Origin: Microtetraspora glauca | GTDB taxonomy: Bacteria; Actinomycetota; Actinomycetes; Streptosporangiales; Streptosporangiaceae | DNA length: 64,000 bases | Assembly: GCA_001570385.1 (NCBI GenBank) | Contig: BBYL01000040.1 | Location: forward strand, 1-64,000 | Direction of reading: 5' to 3' | In this document: positions 7,312 to 15,155 of the stretch, in pieces | Numbering within the stretch: position 1 is the first letter of the stretch | How the letters are laid out: every line of letters starts with the position of its first letter | The notes under the pieces: generated by a model | Told to the model about the DNA's origin: nothing | What the model saw: only the letters and a program-made list of their open reading frames with translations | Databases searched by the model: none | Made by a program: the position numbers and the translations under genes

Positions 7312-8919
7312 TCAGGTGATGGGGAGGTCCCGGCGGCGGAGACCGGCGAGTCCGGCGGCGGCCAGGGACACGGCGATGGCCGACAACCACAGGAGCGGGA
7401 CCGCGCTGAACCGCCCTCCGGGAATCCGGGGGAGGTGGGTGAACGGCGAGAGGTCCAGGACCCGCTGGTCGAACTGCAGCGCGGTGCCGACCATGCCGAA
7501 CAGCAGGCAGATCGCCAACGCGCCCCAGCTGACGGCCGCGAGCCGGGGCAACAGGCCGGAAAGCGCGATCGTGATCGCGGCGAGGATCCAGACCGCGGGC
7601 AACTGCACCATCGCGCCCGCGAGGATCCGCGGCAGCTCATGGCCGACGTCACCGGTGTTCAGGCCGTGAGTCAGCCCCATGGCGATCCCGGCGGCGGCCA
7701 GCGCGGCGGCCGGGCCCAGCAGCGAGAAGACCAGATGGCCGCCCGCCCAGCGGAACCGCCCGACCGCGGTGCCCAGCACCGGCTCGGCGTGCCCGCTGGT
7801 CTCCTCGCCGCGTAGCCGGAGGGTGGCCTGGATGGCGTAGCCCGCCGCGATCAGGCCGAACAGCCCCATCATGCCGGCGAGGTAGTCGTCGATGAGTCCG
7901 GCCGCGCCGCCGAGGCGGGCGAGGATGTCCCGCATCTGCTGGTTGTCGCGCACCAGGTCCCCGACGCCCGCGGCGAGATAGCCCAGCACCACGCCGAGGA
8001 CGGCGAACCCCGCGATCCAGCCGGCGAGCAGGCCGCGGTGCAGCCGCCAGGCCAGAGCAAGCGGCGAGCGCAGCCAGGTCGCTCCCCAGGCAGGGCCGAG
8101 CCGGGGAGGGAGGATCCCGGCGCCGACATCGCGCCGCGCGGAGAGCGCGACGGCCACCAGTGCGAACACCGCGGTGAAGCCGACGGCAGGCGCGGTGATC
8201 CACCACCGCTCGTCGGCGTAGGGACTGATCCGCTGCGCCCAGCCGATCGGGGACAGCCAGGTGAGCCCGGACAGCGGGCCGTCCGTCAGCCCGTTGATGT
8301 CGCCGACGACCCGGAGCACGTACGCCGCGCCGAGGGTGATGATCGCGATCCCTCGTGCGCCGCCCGCGCCGCTGGTCAGTTGTGCGGCGACGGCCGCGAC
8401 CGCCGCGAACATCCAGCCGGTGGCGGCGAACTCCACGCCGAAGGCCCATGATCCTGCGGCCGGCAGACCCTGGCCGATCATGCCCAGGGCCAGGACCGTG
8501 CCGAGGACCAGGCAGGCGACGAACGTCGCGACCAGCGCCGCCGCCAGGCCGGCGTGCCGCCCGGCCACGGTGGCGCCGAGCAACTCGCGGCGTCCCGCCT
8601 CTTCCTCCGTACGGGTGTGCCGGATGACGGTGAGGATGCTGAACAGTCCGATCATGACGGGGATGAAACCCGCCCGCCAGGCGACCAGTTCGCCGAGCCC
8701 GGAGCCGTTCAACGGACCGTAGAGCGCGACGAAGCCGGCGTTGTTCGCGCTGGCGGTGGCATACCCCTGTCGTCCCGCGGCGGTCGGGAAGAGCTCGTTG
8801 ATGGAGGCCACGTAGGAGATCGGGATGAGGCCGAGGGACAGCACCCACAGCGGCATCAGGAACCTGTCCCGCCGCAGGATCAGCCGGACCAGCCTGCCGG
8901 TGCCCGTGAGCTCGTTCAT
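7312..8919 (-). CDS. ABC transporter permease (large, multi-TM exporter type)
   Basis: 535-residue permease with about twelve hydrophobic segments in two ABC-2-like halves, the size and layout of actinomycete antibiotic-exporter permeases. The N-terminus reads MNELTGTGRLVRLILRRDR. The charged motif HTRTEEEAGRRELLGA after the third segment recurs in the second half as LRGEETSGHAEPVLGT, supporting an internal duplication. ATG 8919 overlaps the stop of the ATPase by 4 bp. It is the last gene of a TetR-ATPase-permease operon. Confidence 0.9.
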   Translation of the reverse strand: MNELTGTGRLVRLILRRDRFLMPLWVLSLGLIPISYVASINELFPTAAGRQGYATASANNAGFVALYGPLNGSGLGELVAWRAGFIPVMIGLFSILTVIRHTRTEEEAGRRELLGATVAGRHAGLAAALVATFVACLVLGTVLALGMIGQGLPAAGSWAFGVEFAATGWMFAAVAAVAAQLTSGAGGARGIAIITLGAAYVLRVVGDINGLTDGPLSGLTWLSPIGWAQRISPYADERWWITAPAVGFTAVFALVAVALSARRDVGAGILPPRLGPAWGATWLRSPLALAWRLHRGLLAGWIAGFAVLGVVLGYLAAGVGDLVRDNQQMRDILARLGGAAGLIDDYLAGMMGLFGLIAAGYAIQATLRLRGEETSGHAEPVLGTAVGRFRWAGGHLVFSLLGPAAALAAAGIAMGLTHGLNTGDVGHELPRILAGAMVQLPAVWILAAITIALSGLLPRLAAVSWGALAICLLFGMVGTALQFDQRVLDLSPFTHLPRIPGGRFSAVPLLWLSAIAVSLAAAGLAGLRRRDLPIT

Positions 8920-9839
8920 CGCGACACCTGCGCGTCGTTCTCGGTGGCCGGGCCGTTCCGGTGGTAGTGCCGTAGGAACAGTTCTTCGAGCGTGGGCGGC
9001 CGGCTGACCAGGCCGCGCACGCCCACCGCGGTGAGGTGCCGCAGCGCCGTGTCCAGTGCGGCGGTGTCGACGTCGAAGCGCACCTGGCCGTTCTCCGTGC
9101 GCAGATCGTGTACGCCGGGCAGGTCGGCCAGCCCGTCAGGAGGGCCCGCCAACTCGGCCTGGATGGAGGTGCGGGTCAGGTGCCGCAGGTCGGCCAGGGT
9201 GCCGCTCTCGACGGCTCGGCCGTCGCGGATGATGGTGAGCCGGTCGCACAACGCCTCGACCTCGGCCAGGATGTGGCTGGACAGGAGCACCGTCCGGTCG
9301 CCGCGGCGTTGCTCCTCCCGGATGGTGTCGCGGAACACCTCCTCCATCAGCGGGTCCAGGCCCGAGGTGGGCTCATCGAGCAGCAGCAGCTCCACGTCGG
9401 AGGCCAGCGCGGCGACCAGGGCCACCTTCTGCCGGTTGCCCTTGGAGTAGGCGCGCCCCTTCTTCCGGGGATCCAGGTCGAAGCGGTCCAGCAGGTCGGC
9501 GCGGCGCCGCTTGTCCAGCCCGCCGCGCATCCGGCCGAGCAGGTCGATCACCTCGCCGCCGGACAGATTGGGCCACAGTGTGACGTCGCCGGGCACGTAG
9601 GCCAGCCGGCGGTGTAGCGCGGTCGCGTCGGCCCATGGGTCGCCGCCGAGCAGCCGGGCGGTGCCCGCGTCCGCCCGCATCATGCCCAGGAGGACCCGGA
9701 TCATGGTGCTCTTTCCCGCGCCGTTCGGCCCGAGGAAGCCGTGCACCTCACCGGTGCGTACGACGAGATCGAGACCGTCCAGGGCTCTCGTCGAGCCGAA
9801 TGTCTTGACTAAGCCTGCCACCGATACGGCGTCAGTCAT
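8916..9839 (-). CDS. ABC transporter ATP-binding protein (drug efflux type)
   Basis: 307-residue ABC ATPase. Walker A is GPNGAGKST, the signature region is YSKGNRQKVALVAAL, Walker B is LLLLDEPTSGLDP and the switch is LLSSHI. The roughly 90-residue C-terminal extension is typical of the DrrA/antibiotic-resistance subgroup. It starts inside the TetR 3' end (8-bp overlap) and overlaps the permease start, so the three genes form one translationally coupled unit. The probable role is TetR-regulated export of a toxic compound or own metabolite. Confidence 0.93.
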   Translation of the reverse strand: MTDAVSVAGLVKTFGSTRALDGLDLVVRTGEVHGFLGPNGAGKSTMIRVLLGMMRADAGTARLLGGDPWADATALHRRLAYVPGDVTLWPNLSGGEVIDLLGRMRGGLDKRRRADLLDRFDLDPRKKGRAYSKGNRQKVALVAALASDVELLLLDEPTSGLDPLMEEVFRDTIREEQRRGDRTVLLSSHILAEVEALCDRLTIIRDGRAVESGTLADLRHLTRTSIQAELAGPPDGLADLPGVHDLRTENGQVRFDVDTAALDTALRHLTAVGVRGLVSRPPTLEELFLRHYHRNGPATENDAQVSR

Positions 9840-10521
9840 CGCGGTGCTCCTTGATTCGCGGGGGAGTGCTCTCGCGGTCCGCTTGGGGGGATGCGCTCTG
9901 GACCTTGTCGAGGGCCGCCCGGATCGAGGCGGCCTCCTCCAGGCTGAGCATGGGGTGGGAGTAGATGTCGATCAGCGCTCGGGCGAGCAGCAGGTCTCCC
10001 TCGGGGCTGAACATCTCGACGCCCGTGACGCGGGACAGGTGCTGGTGCAGGACGGTGACCGACAGCGCCATCGCGGTGGTCACCGCCGCCCGGGTCGTGC
10101 GGTCGACATCGGGGGTGTGGTCACGACTCTTGTCGGCGTCGGCGAGCCACGGCTCGCTCATCCGGACCATCGCGTCGAACAGCGGAGCGGCGCCCCCCTC
10201 CGCCAGGGCGCGTGCCAGATATCGCTGGTAGGGCCCGATCGCGGCACGGGCGGCGGCCACGTAGTTCACGTCGGCCGGCGCGGGGTCGGCCCGGACCTGG
10301 TCGTTGAGCCTGCTGATCAGCTTCACCAGGTGGGCGTCGCACGCCTCGCGCAGGGCCTGCTTGGAGCCGAAGTGGTGGCGCACCAGCCCCGAGGACACAC
10401 CGGCGGTCTCGGCGATCCCGCGGATCGTCGCCCGCTCGAACCCGTGCTCGCCGAAGTGCAGCAACGCCGCGTCTCTGATCCGCGCGCGAGCGGTGAGGTC
10501 GTCGGGGTCCGGTCCGGTCAT
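9832..10521 (-). CDS. TetR-family regulator of the ABC exporter operon
   Basis: 229-residue TetR protein from ATG 10521; an upstream ATG 10548 would add nine residues and is less likely because it falls at the edge of an operator. The helix-turn-helix is IRGIAETAGVSSGLVRHHFGSKQAL. The large C-terminal ligand domain is followed directly by the ATPase gene in the same operon. Two matching inverted repeats lie just upstream, so autorepression with ligand-induced release is the likely mode. Confidence 0.9.
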   Translation of the reverse strand: MTGPDPDDLTARARIRDAALLHFGEHGFERATIRGIAETAGVSSGLVRHHFGSKQALREACDAHLVKLISRLNDQVRADPAPADVNYVAAARAAIGPYQRYLARALAEGGAAPLFDAMVRMSEPWLADADKSRDHTPDVDRTTRAAVTTAMALSVTVLHQHLSRVTGVEMFSPEGDLLLARALIDIYSHPMLSLEEAASIRAALDKVQSASPQADRESTPPRIKEHRDD

Positions 10522-10540
10522 CACCACAGAAAAACCATCC

Positions 10541-10596
10541 CTATACACACATGTAGTGAACTGCTCATACGAAAAGGATGCTACACGCGTGTGTAG
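10541..10596. promoter_or_regulatory. Paired operators for the TetR-ABC operon
   Basis: CTACACGCGTGTGTAG (10581-10596) has perfect six-base arms. CTATACACACATGTAG (10541-10556) is the same element with one arm mismatch. They are 40 bp apart, close to four helical turns, placing two TetR dimers on one DNA face immediately upstream of the operon start. Confidence 0.72.
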
Positions 10597-10712
10597 TCAC
10601 CGTCCAGTGCGTGTCGAAGCCGTCGCCGGAACGCCGAACGCCATCCGGCGGCGGATCCGACGAAGGTCATCCAGTGGTCATCAGACCCGGCCGGTACCGC
10701 GACGGAGAGGCA

Positions 10713-11417
10713 CTAGCGTCGGTTCCACACGCGATGGATCTCCAGTGCGTCGGAGAGCTCCTGGGCCACTTCGGGCGAGGAGGCGGAAAAGAATGCGGTC
10801 TCCAGGATCTCCGCGGATGCCGGCCCGCGTATCCAGCCGTCGAGGAGCATGTACCAACCGGTGTCGTCGGCGACGCTCATGGTGAAGTCCCGCACGAGCC
10901 ATGCCAGGTGACGAGCCGCTGTCTCCGTGTTGTGCGACGCCCACTCGGCCAGGTGGGGAGCCAGATCCAGCTCAAGACCGTCCGCGATGATTTCGATCAT
11001 CGTCATGACGTCGACGTCACGCGGATAGTGGTTCAGGGTGACCTGCCACCATGCGCGGACGACGGCCACGATGGCCTCCTGCTCCACCTGTCGCCAGCTC
11101 CGCCAAGCGACATCGACCCAGCCCATCAGAGACTCGGCGTGAAGGTAGCCGTCGAGTTCTTCGAGGATGAGCAACTCCAGTAGCCGCGGCAGGTAGTGCT
11201 TGAACTCGTCGATGTCTCCCCACGTGGACACAGCGTTCCAGGCGTACGCGTCCAGCGCGGACGCGGTGAGCATCCGGAGTGGTGCGGCACGCGCCGCCTG
11301 AACGCTTGCCGGTGACACGCAGTGGTCGCACACATCGGTCCTGGCTGGAAGCGGATACGGGGAGAAGGCCGCGTAGAGAGCGTCCAACGCCCGGTCGAGA
11401 TCAGGCGACGTGTCCAT
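10713..11417 (-). CDS. Hypothetical protein with N-terminal Cys-x2-Cys
   Basis: 234 residues, soluble, rich in Trp and acidic residues, no signal peptide. The N-terminal motif DVCDHCVSP could bind a metal with other ligands. WGDIDEFKHYLPRLLEL and WLVRDF are recognisable blocks but I cannot name the family. It stands alone between a TetR operon and a small membrane protein. No clear Shine-Dalgarno precedes ATG 11417, so it may be leaderless. No function is assigned. Confidence 0.7.
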   Translation of the reverse strand: MDTSPDLDRALDALYAAFSPYPLPARTDVCDHCVSPASVQAARAAPLRMLTASALDAYAWNAVSTWGDIDEFKHYLPRLLELLILEELDGYLHAESLMGWVDVAWRSWRQVEQEAIVAVVRAWWQVTLNHYPRDVDVMTMIEIIADGLELDLAPHLAEWASHNTETAARHLAWLVRDFTMSVADDTGWYMLLDGWIRGPASAEILETAFFSASSPEVAQELSDALEIHRVWNRR

Positions 11418-11558
11418 GTTCGGATGCTATTGAGCCACCGCCTGGAGAGTGCGAGTCGTCCGTTCGAACGCGGCGTATCCCTGTGGCGCGGGATTCAGTG
11501 TCGTGAGCTCGGGCCGCTCGCACCGGCTACCTGGTTCTCCGAGCTCACGTCGGACCGT

Positions 11559-11744
11559 TCATTTCCTGCGGGATCGGAAGATGGCGATCACGAGGGTCAC
11601 GAAGACGGCCAGAAGGATGAGAGTGCCGACCAGGGCCGCGGTGTGGCTGTAGTGCGGTAGACGCGTCTGTCCGATGAGTGCGATCGAGGCCATGCCGGTG
11701 ATCGAGGTCCCCGGGACCGGACGCTCACGTGCCGATGCGGTCAT
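11559..11744 (-). CDS. Small single-pass membrane protein
   Basis: 61 residues from ATG 11744, with GGAG about 8 nt upstream. The single hydrophobic helix AALVGTLILLAVFVTLVIAI ends in the basic stop-transfer tail FRSRRK. The N-terminal 35 residues are polar. It lies 204 bp beyond the end of the DUF4118 gene on the same strand. The membrane topology and ribosome site support a real gene; function is unknown. Confidence 0.5.
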   Translation of the reverse strand: MTASARERPVPGTSITGMASIALIGQTRLPHYSHTAALVGTLILLAVFVTLVIAIFRSRRK

Positions 11745-11948
11745 CGTCAGCGCTCCAGAACGCCGTCATCCGGGCCATCTCGAAGATGGCCGGCACCATG
11801 GCGGGGCCCGGATGGAGGCGTGGAACACCCAAGCCGGCTTTCAGACATGTCGTCGCGGGGGAGTGGACGTGTGACGTCGCCCCGGCTCATCTTTCTCCTG
11901 TCGGTGATCTCGGGTTCCCACGCGTGGCCGGCGCGTACGGTCATCGGG

Positions 11949-12704
11949 TCATCGCCTGCCGCCGTGGGCGGCGGCCGCGACGTCGAGCGTGTGGCCGACC
12001 TGGTCGGCCATCGTCACCGCGACGAGCCGTGCCTGGAGAGGCGGCACGGTTCCCGGCGTGGGCTGGAGCATGAACCGCCCGTAGAAGCGGCCGTTGCCGA
12101 AGGCGCGCAGCTCGATCTCCCGATCGGGGAGGCCCCTGCGCTCGACGTCCCAGTGCCTGCGGTTCACCGTGACGGTGCCGTCCTGTTCGAGGCGCGGGGG
12201 ATGGCCGAGCAGGGTTCCGTACTCGAACCGGCAACCGCGCAGGTGGAGAAGCTCGGTGAGCTGGTCCTGCACCTGGTTGATCACTGTGCTGGGGGATCGG
12301 GCGGTCTGCGCCAGCGCGGCGATGCCGTGGACGCGGGAGAGGTAGTCGGCGTCGGTGATGGCGATCACCTTGAGGCGGCGGGCCCAGGCCGCCAGCTGGG
12401 AGGTCACCAGCCCGACGACGAGCAGCAGGACGGCGGTCTGGATGTCCGCGGCCTTGGTGATCGTGAACCGCTGGTAGGGCTGGGTGAAGAAGAAGTCGAA
12501 CCAGACGGCGGCCGACACCGCCGCGAGTGCCCCGGCGACGCGGTTCCCGGCGGCGGCGACCGCCACCACGATCACCACCAGGACGAGAGCGGTGTTCGTG
12601 TTCGAGAAGCCCGCGCGGAACGGCAAGATCATCGCCGCGACGGCGAGGGGCATTACCAGCGCGGCGGCGACCGCCACGAGGTCCCTGTTCAGGAAGCGAG
12701 GCAT
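11949..12704 (-). CDS. DUF4118 (KdpD-like) membrane protein without kinase domain
   Basis: 251 residues. The N-terminal half has four closely spaced hydrophobic segments typical of the KdpD transmembrane sensor (DUF4118), including the diagnostic block VWFDFFFTQPYQRFTI. The C-terminal about 120 residues are soluble and contain no histidine-kinase boxes. A full KdpD is about 850 residues with USP and kinase domains, so this is a stand-alone sensor-like module. AAGGGGTGG precedes ATG 12704. A second, shorter DUF4118-like gene lies nearby at 13475-13921. A role in potassium or turgor sensing is inference only. Confidence 0.82.
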   Translation of the reverse strand: MPRFLNRDLVAVAAALVMPLAVAAMILPFRAGFSNTNTALVLVVIVVAVAAAGNRVAGALAAVSAAVWFDFFFTQPYQRFTITKAADIQTAVLLLVVGLVTSQLAAWARRLKVIAITDADYLSRVHGIAALAQTARSPSTVINQVQDQLTELLHLRGCRFEYGTLLGHPPRLEQDGTVTVNRRHWDVERRGLPDREIELRAFGNGRFYGRFMLQPTPGTVPPLQARLVAVTMADQVGHTLDVAAAAHGGRR

Positions 12705-13062
12705 GGCTCACCACCCCTTCTCCTGTCTCCTGTCTAGCACGACGGATAGTCGATCAGTCGCGCGCATGGTGCGGGCCCGTCGGCCGCGCGATCCCGGCCT
12801 CGCGCTTGAGGGACGCGCACGGCTCGAACCCGCCGCAGGTGAGCGCCTTGGCGGAGGAAACGCGCGGGGTGACACTCCTCGATGCTTGCAGTTCGCGCAC
12901 AGAATGCCTGGTCAGCGCAGTGCAAGTTGTACTGCAACGCATCGCGTTCGCTTCCTCTGGAATGGCGCGGCGCCGGGCTGTGACTCTTTGACCAGTCCAT
13001 CGCGAGCAGGAGACGCCCCTGGGCGCGATCACGCGACGGGGGCGGAAGGAAGGGAGAGGAAA
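12705..13062. other. Intergenic region without a supported gene
   Basis: 358 bp between the divergent DUF4118 gene and the secreted-protein gene. It holds open frames on both strands, but none has a family signature, signal peptide or convincing ribosome site. AGGAAGGGAGAGGA just before 13063 is the ribosome site of the following gene. Confidence 0.5.
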
Positions 13063-13491
13063 ATGAGGAAACTGTTCGTTCGTACGGCCCTGGTGCTGGG
13101 GGTGGCGGCGCTGGTCGGCTGGCCTTCCGGAGCACAGGCCGCGGCGAGCTCCAACTTCTCGACGGCGGTGCCGGGGTTCGCCTCCGCGTCGGCGAACGTC
13201 ACGTACGTCGACGGAGAGGAGATCCGCGTCAACTCGCTGTCGGTCAGCGATCTGCGGGTCGACTCCAACAACGTCTACGCCTACTTCGTCGTCTACAACG
13301 AGACGGGGTCCACGGCGAAGACCACCTATCGGTACAACAGGCAGGATGCCAACACCACCCTTACGTGGAGGAATCTCCGTATCACGGACGAGCATTACGG
13401 TCTGAAGAAGCTGCAGCTCGTGGTGTGCGTGGACGACTGGGGCTCTGACACCTGCCGGGGCAGCCGCGTCCAGATCAACCCGAACTTCTGA
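13063..13491 (+). CDS. Small secreted protein of unknown function
   Basis: 142 residues from ATG 13063 with a strong purine-rich ribosome site. The signal peptide has basic MRKLFVRT, a hydrophobic core and a cleavage site near AQAAASS. The mature domain (about 115 residues) is beta-rich with many Tyr, Asn and Thr residues (VYAYFVVYNETGS) and two cysteines (VVCVDDW, DTCRG) that could form a disulfide. It resembles small extracellular proteins of filamentous actinomycetes but I cannot name a family. Its last 17 bp overlap the 3' end of the convergent DUF4118-like gene. Confidence 0.75.
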   Translation: MRKLFVRTALVLGVAALVGWPSGAQAAASSNFSTAVPGFASASANVTYVDGEEIRVNSLSVSDLRVDSNNVYAYFVVYNETGSTAKTTYRYNRQDANTTLTWRNLRITDEHYGLKKLQLVVCVDDWGSDTCRGSRVQINPNF

Positions 13492-13921
13492 CGCCGGAAG
13501 AACGCCGTCTCGCTGAGAGCACCGGTCGTCGGCGCGGGTTGGCGCGGGCGCGCATGAGCCGCCGCGCCCGACGTCGGGAGCCGTGGACCTGTCGCAGCCG
13601 GTCACATCCGAGGCCGGCGAGCCCGGTCGCGACGAACGCCCCCAACCTGATCACGTCGTCGCGGGAGAACGTCAGTTCTCCCGCGCCGTTCACCAGGAAG
13701 CCGGTGGTGAAGAACCACGCCGTCGCGGCTGTGGCCAGGGCGGCGGCCGGGTTTCCCGCCCACAGGGCGAACGCGCCGACGGCCGCCGCCATCGTGATGA
13801 CGCGGACGGTGCCCTCGGGGAGGGCCAGTGCGGCGACGGCACAGGTGACGACGACCAGCACGAAACCGCCGGGGATCAGAAACTCGACCGGAGGTCTCCG
13901 GCCGCTCCTGCGCCAGCGCAT
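13475..13921 (-). CDS. Short DUF4118-like membrane protein
   Basis: 148 residues from ATG 13921, which follows AGAGGAAG. Three to four hydrophobic helices (FLIPGGFVLVVVTCAVAALAL; ITMAAAVGAFALWAG; ALATAATAWFFTTGFLVNG) are followed by a very basic tail, RLRQVHGSRRRARRLMR. The arrangement matches the membrane part of KdpD-like proteins and of the neighbour at 11949-12704. The Arg-rich end may be read-through of a once longer gene. The frame continues upstream past 14386, but that part is the opposite-strand shadow of the methyltransferase region. Confidence 0.65.
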   Translation of the reverse strand: MRWRRSGRRPPVEFLIPGGFVLVVVTCAVAALALPEGTVRVITMAAAVGAFALWAGNPAAALATAATAWFFTTGFLVNGAGELTFSRDDVIRLGAFVATGLAGLGCDRLRQVHGSRRRARRLMRARANPRRRPVLSARRRSSGVRSSG

Positions 13922-14013
13922 GTGTCTTCCTCTTGCTGGGGGTGTGTTGCGGGGGTATGTGCGTTTCGGGGGACGTGAACGCCGGGCACGTACGGCGGTC
14001 GGCGCGGGTCGGC

Positions 14014-14673
14014 TCAGGCGCGGCGTGCGGCGCCGATGGTGTGGGTGACGTGACAGAAGGTGAAACGGTCGAGCCGCTCGACGATGAACCCGGCCCGCCT
14101 GATGGCCGTGACGATGTCGCGCGAGAGGTGGCAGCCACCCGAGACACGAGACCAGAGCGGGGTCACCACGCTCTGGGCCAGCGCGACGGCGGGGAGGTCC
14201 GAACGCTGGTGTTCGTAGAACCGCAGTTCCCCTCCCCGGCGCAGGACTCGCCGCACCTCCGCGAGCGTCGTCTCCAGTTGGGGCGTACAGCAGAGGATCA
14301 GTGAGCAGACGACCGCGTCGTAGGAGGCGTCCGGGACCGGCAGCCGGGCCGGGTCGCCGTCGAGGATGCGCGACGGCGTCGCGCAAGCGGCCGAAGCGAT
14401 GCGAGCGGTGGCCCGCAGGAACGGGTCCGGTTCGACCAGCACGATCTCGTCCACCTCGGCGGGATAGCAGGTGAGCTTCACCCCGTCACCCGCGCCGATC
14501 TCCAGCACCGTCCCGCCGAGCGCCCGCAGCAGTCGATCGCGTTGCCAGGTCGGACGGCAGTCGTCCCCGCGCCCGATGCGCACGGGCCGTGGATGATGGA
14601 ACTGCTCCATTCCGCGGCCCAGGCCGTGCCTGTTGTCCGGGGGGTCATCTCGCTGGGCGGGGCACACCGTCAT
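14014..14673 (-). CDS. Class I SAM-dependent methyltransferase
   Basis: 219 residues from ATG 14673, preceded by AGGAGGAG. Motif I is VLEIGAGDGVKLTCYP, followed by acidic VLVEPDPF, motif II-like DASYDAVVCSLILC and the post-III LRRGGELRFYEHQRS. This is the Methyltransf_11 (UbiE/thiol/arsenite-like) subgroup; the Cys pair LILCCTP lies next to the active site. The frame is open for another 77 codons upstream, but that part is the translation of a 17-bp tandem repeat and is excluded. Substrate is unknown. Confidence 0.88.
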   Translation of the reverse strand: MTVCPAQRDDPPDNRHGLGRGMEQFHHPRPVRIGRGDDCRPTWQRDRLLRALGGTVLEIGAGDGVKLTCYPAEVDEIVLVEPDPFLRATARIASAACATPSRILDGDPARLPVPDASYDAVVCSLILCCTPQLETTLAEVRRVLRRGGELRFYEHQRSDLPAVALAQSVVTPLWSRVSGGCHLSRDIVTAIRRAGFIVERLDRFTFCHVTHTIGAARRA

Positions 14674-14694
14674 CTCTCCTCCTGGGCTGTGACC

Positions 14695-14860
14695 GGAGCC
14701 GGGACGGCGTCGTAACCGAAACCGGGGACCGGGACCGAAGCCGTAACCGGAACCGGGCTCGAAGCCGGGACCGGAGTCGAAACCGGACCGGAGCCGAAAC
14801 CGGACCGGAGCCGTAACCGGGCCGGAGTCGAAACCGGACCGGAGCCGAAACCGGGGGCCG
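14695..14860. repeat. 17-bp tandem repeat array (GGAGYCGAAACCGGACC)
   Basis: Near-perfect units start at 14773, 14790, 14807, 14824 and 14841. More degenerate related units (CGAAACCGG, CCGTAACCGG) extend back to about 14695. The array lies directly upstream of the methyltransferase ribosome site on its strand, so it is in that gene's leader or promoter. The 17-bp period excludes selection as a coding repeat. Confidence 0.85.
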
Positions 14861-15155
14861 GCGCCTGAGGCGGAACCGGGGGCGACGCATCCACTTTCGG
14901 GCACAGTTCATGGCAAAAGCGGCGACCGATACGGAACTCCTACGAGTCGGCCGCCCATCCCTACACGTTCTTGACGCCTGGTGTTCCGTCACGCCGTCGC
15001 GGGTCCGGACGCGGGCCGAGGAAGATGTCCCCGGACGCCGCCGCCGTCTGATTTGCGTAGTTATCTTGACGAAAGGCATAAAGGGTCCGTATGGACGCGC
15101 GGGCGCACGCCGGCCGAGGGGAGACGATGGCGGCGTTCCCTCACAGGAGGACGTG
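14861..15155. other. Leader/promoter region of the APC permease
   Basis: 295 bp with no supported gene. A -35-like TTGACG at 15068-15073 precedes an A-rich stretch, making a plausible promoter about 85 bp before the start. I looked for a ydaO-type riboswitch like the one at 60.9 kb and did not find its conserved blocks here. ACAGGAGGACGTG is the ribosome site of the permease. Confidence 0.4.

Noticed and set aside
12734..13135. Minus-strand open frame with a C-terminal part containing KALTCGGFEPC
   Set aside because: No family match that I can recognise, overlaps the signal peptide region of the secreted protein gene and lacks a ribosome site.
14674..14904. N-terminal extension of the methyltransferase
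   Set aside because: It is a translation of the 17-bp tandem repeat; the start at 14673 has AGGAGGAG.
14861..15155. Possible c-di-AMP riboswitch upstream of the KimA-like permease
   Set aside because: I searched by eye for the conserved CCGAACCCGTCAGCTRACC and GGGGTGAATC blocks and they are absent.
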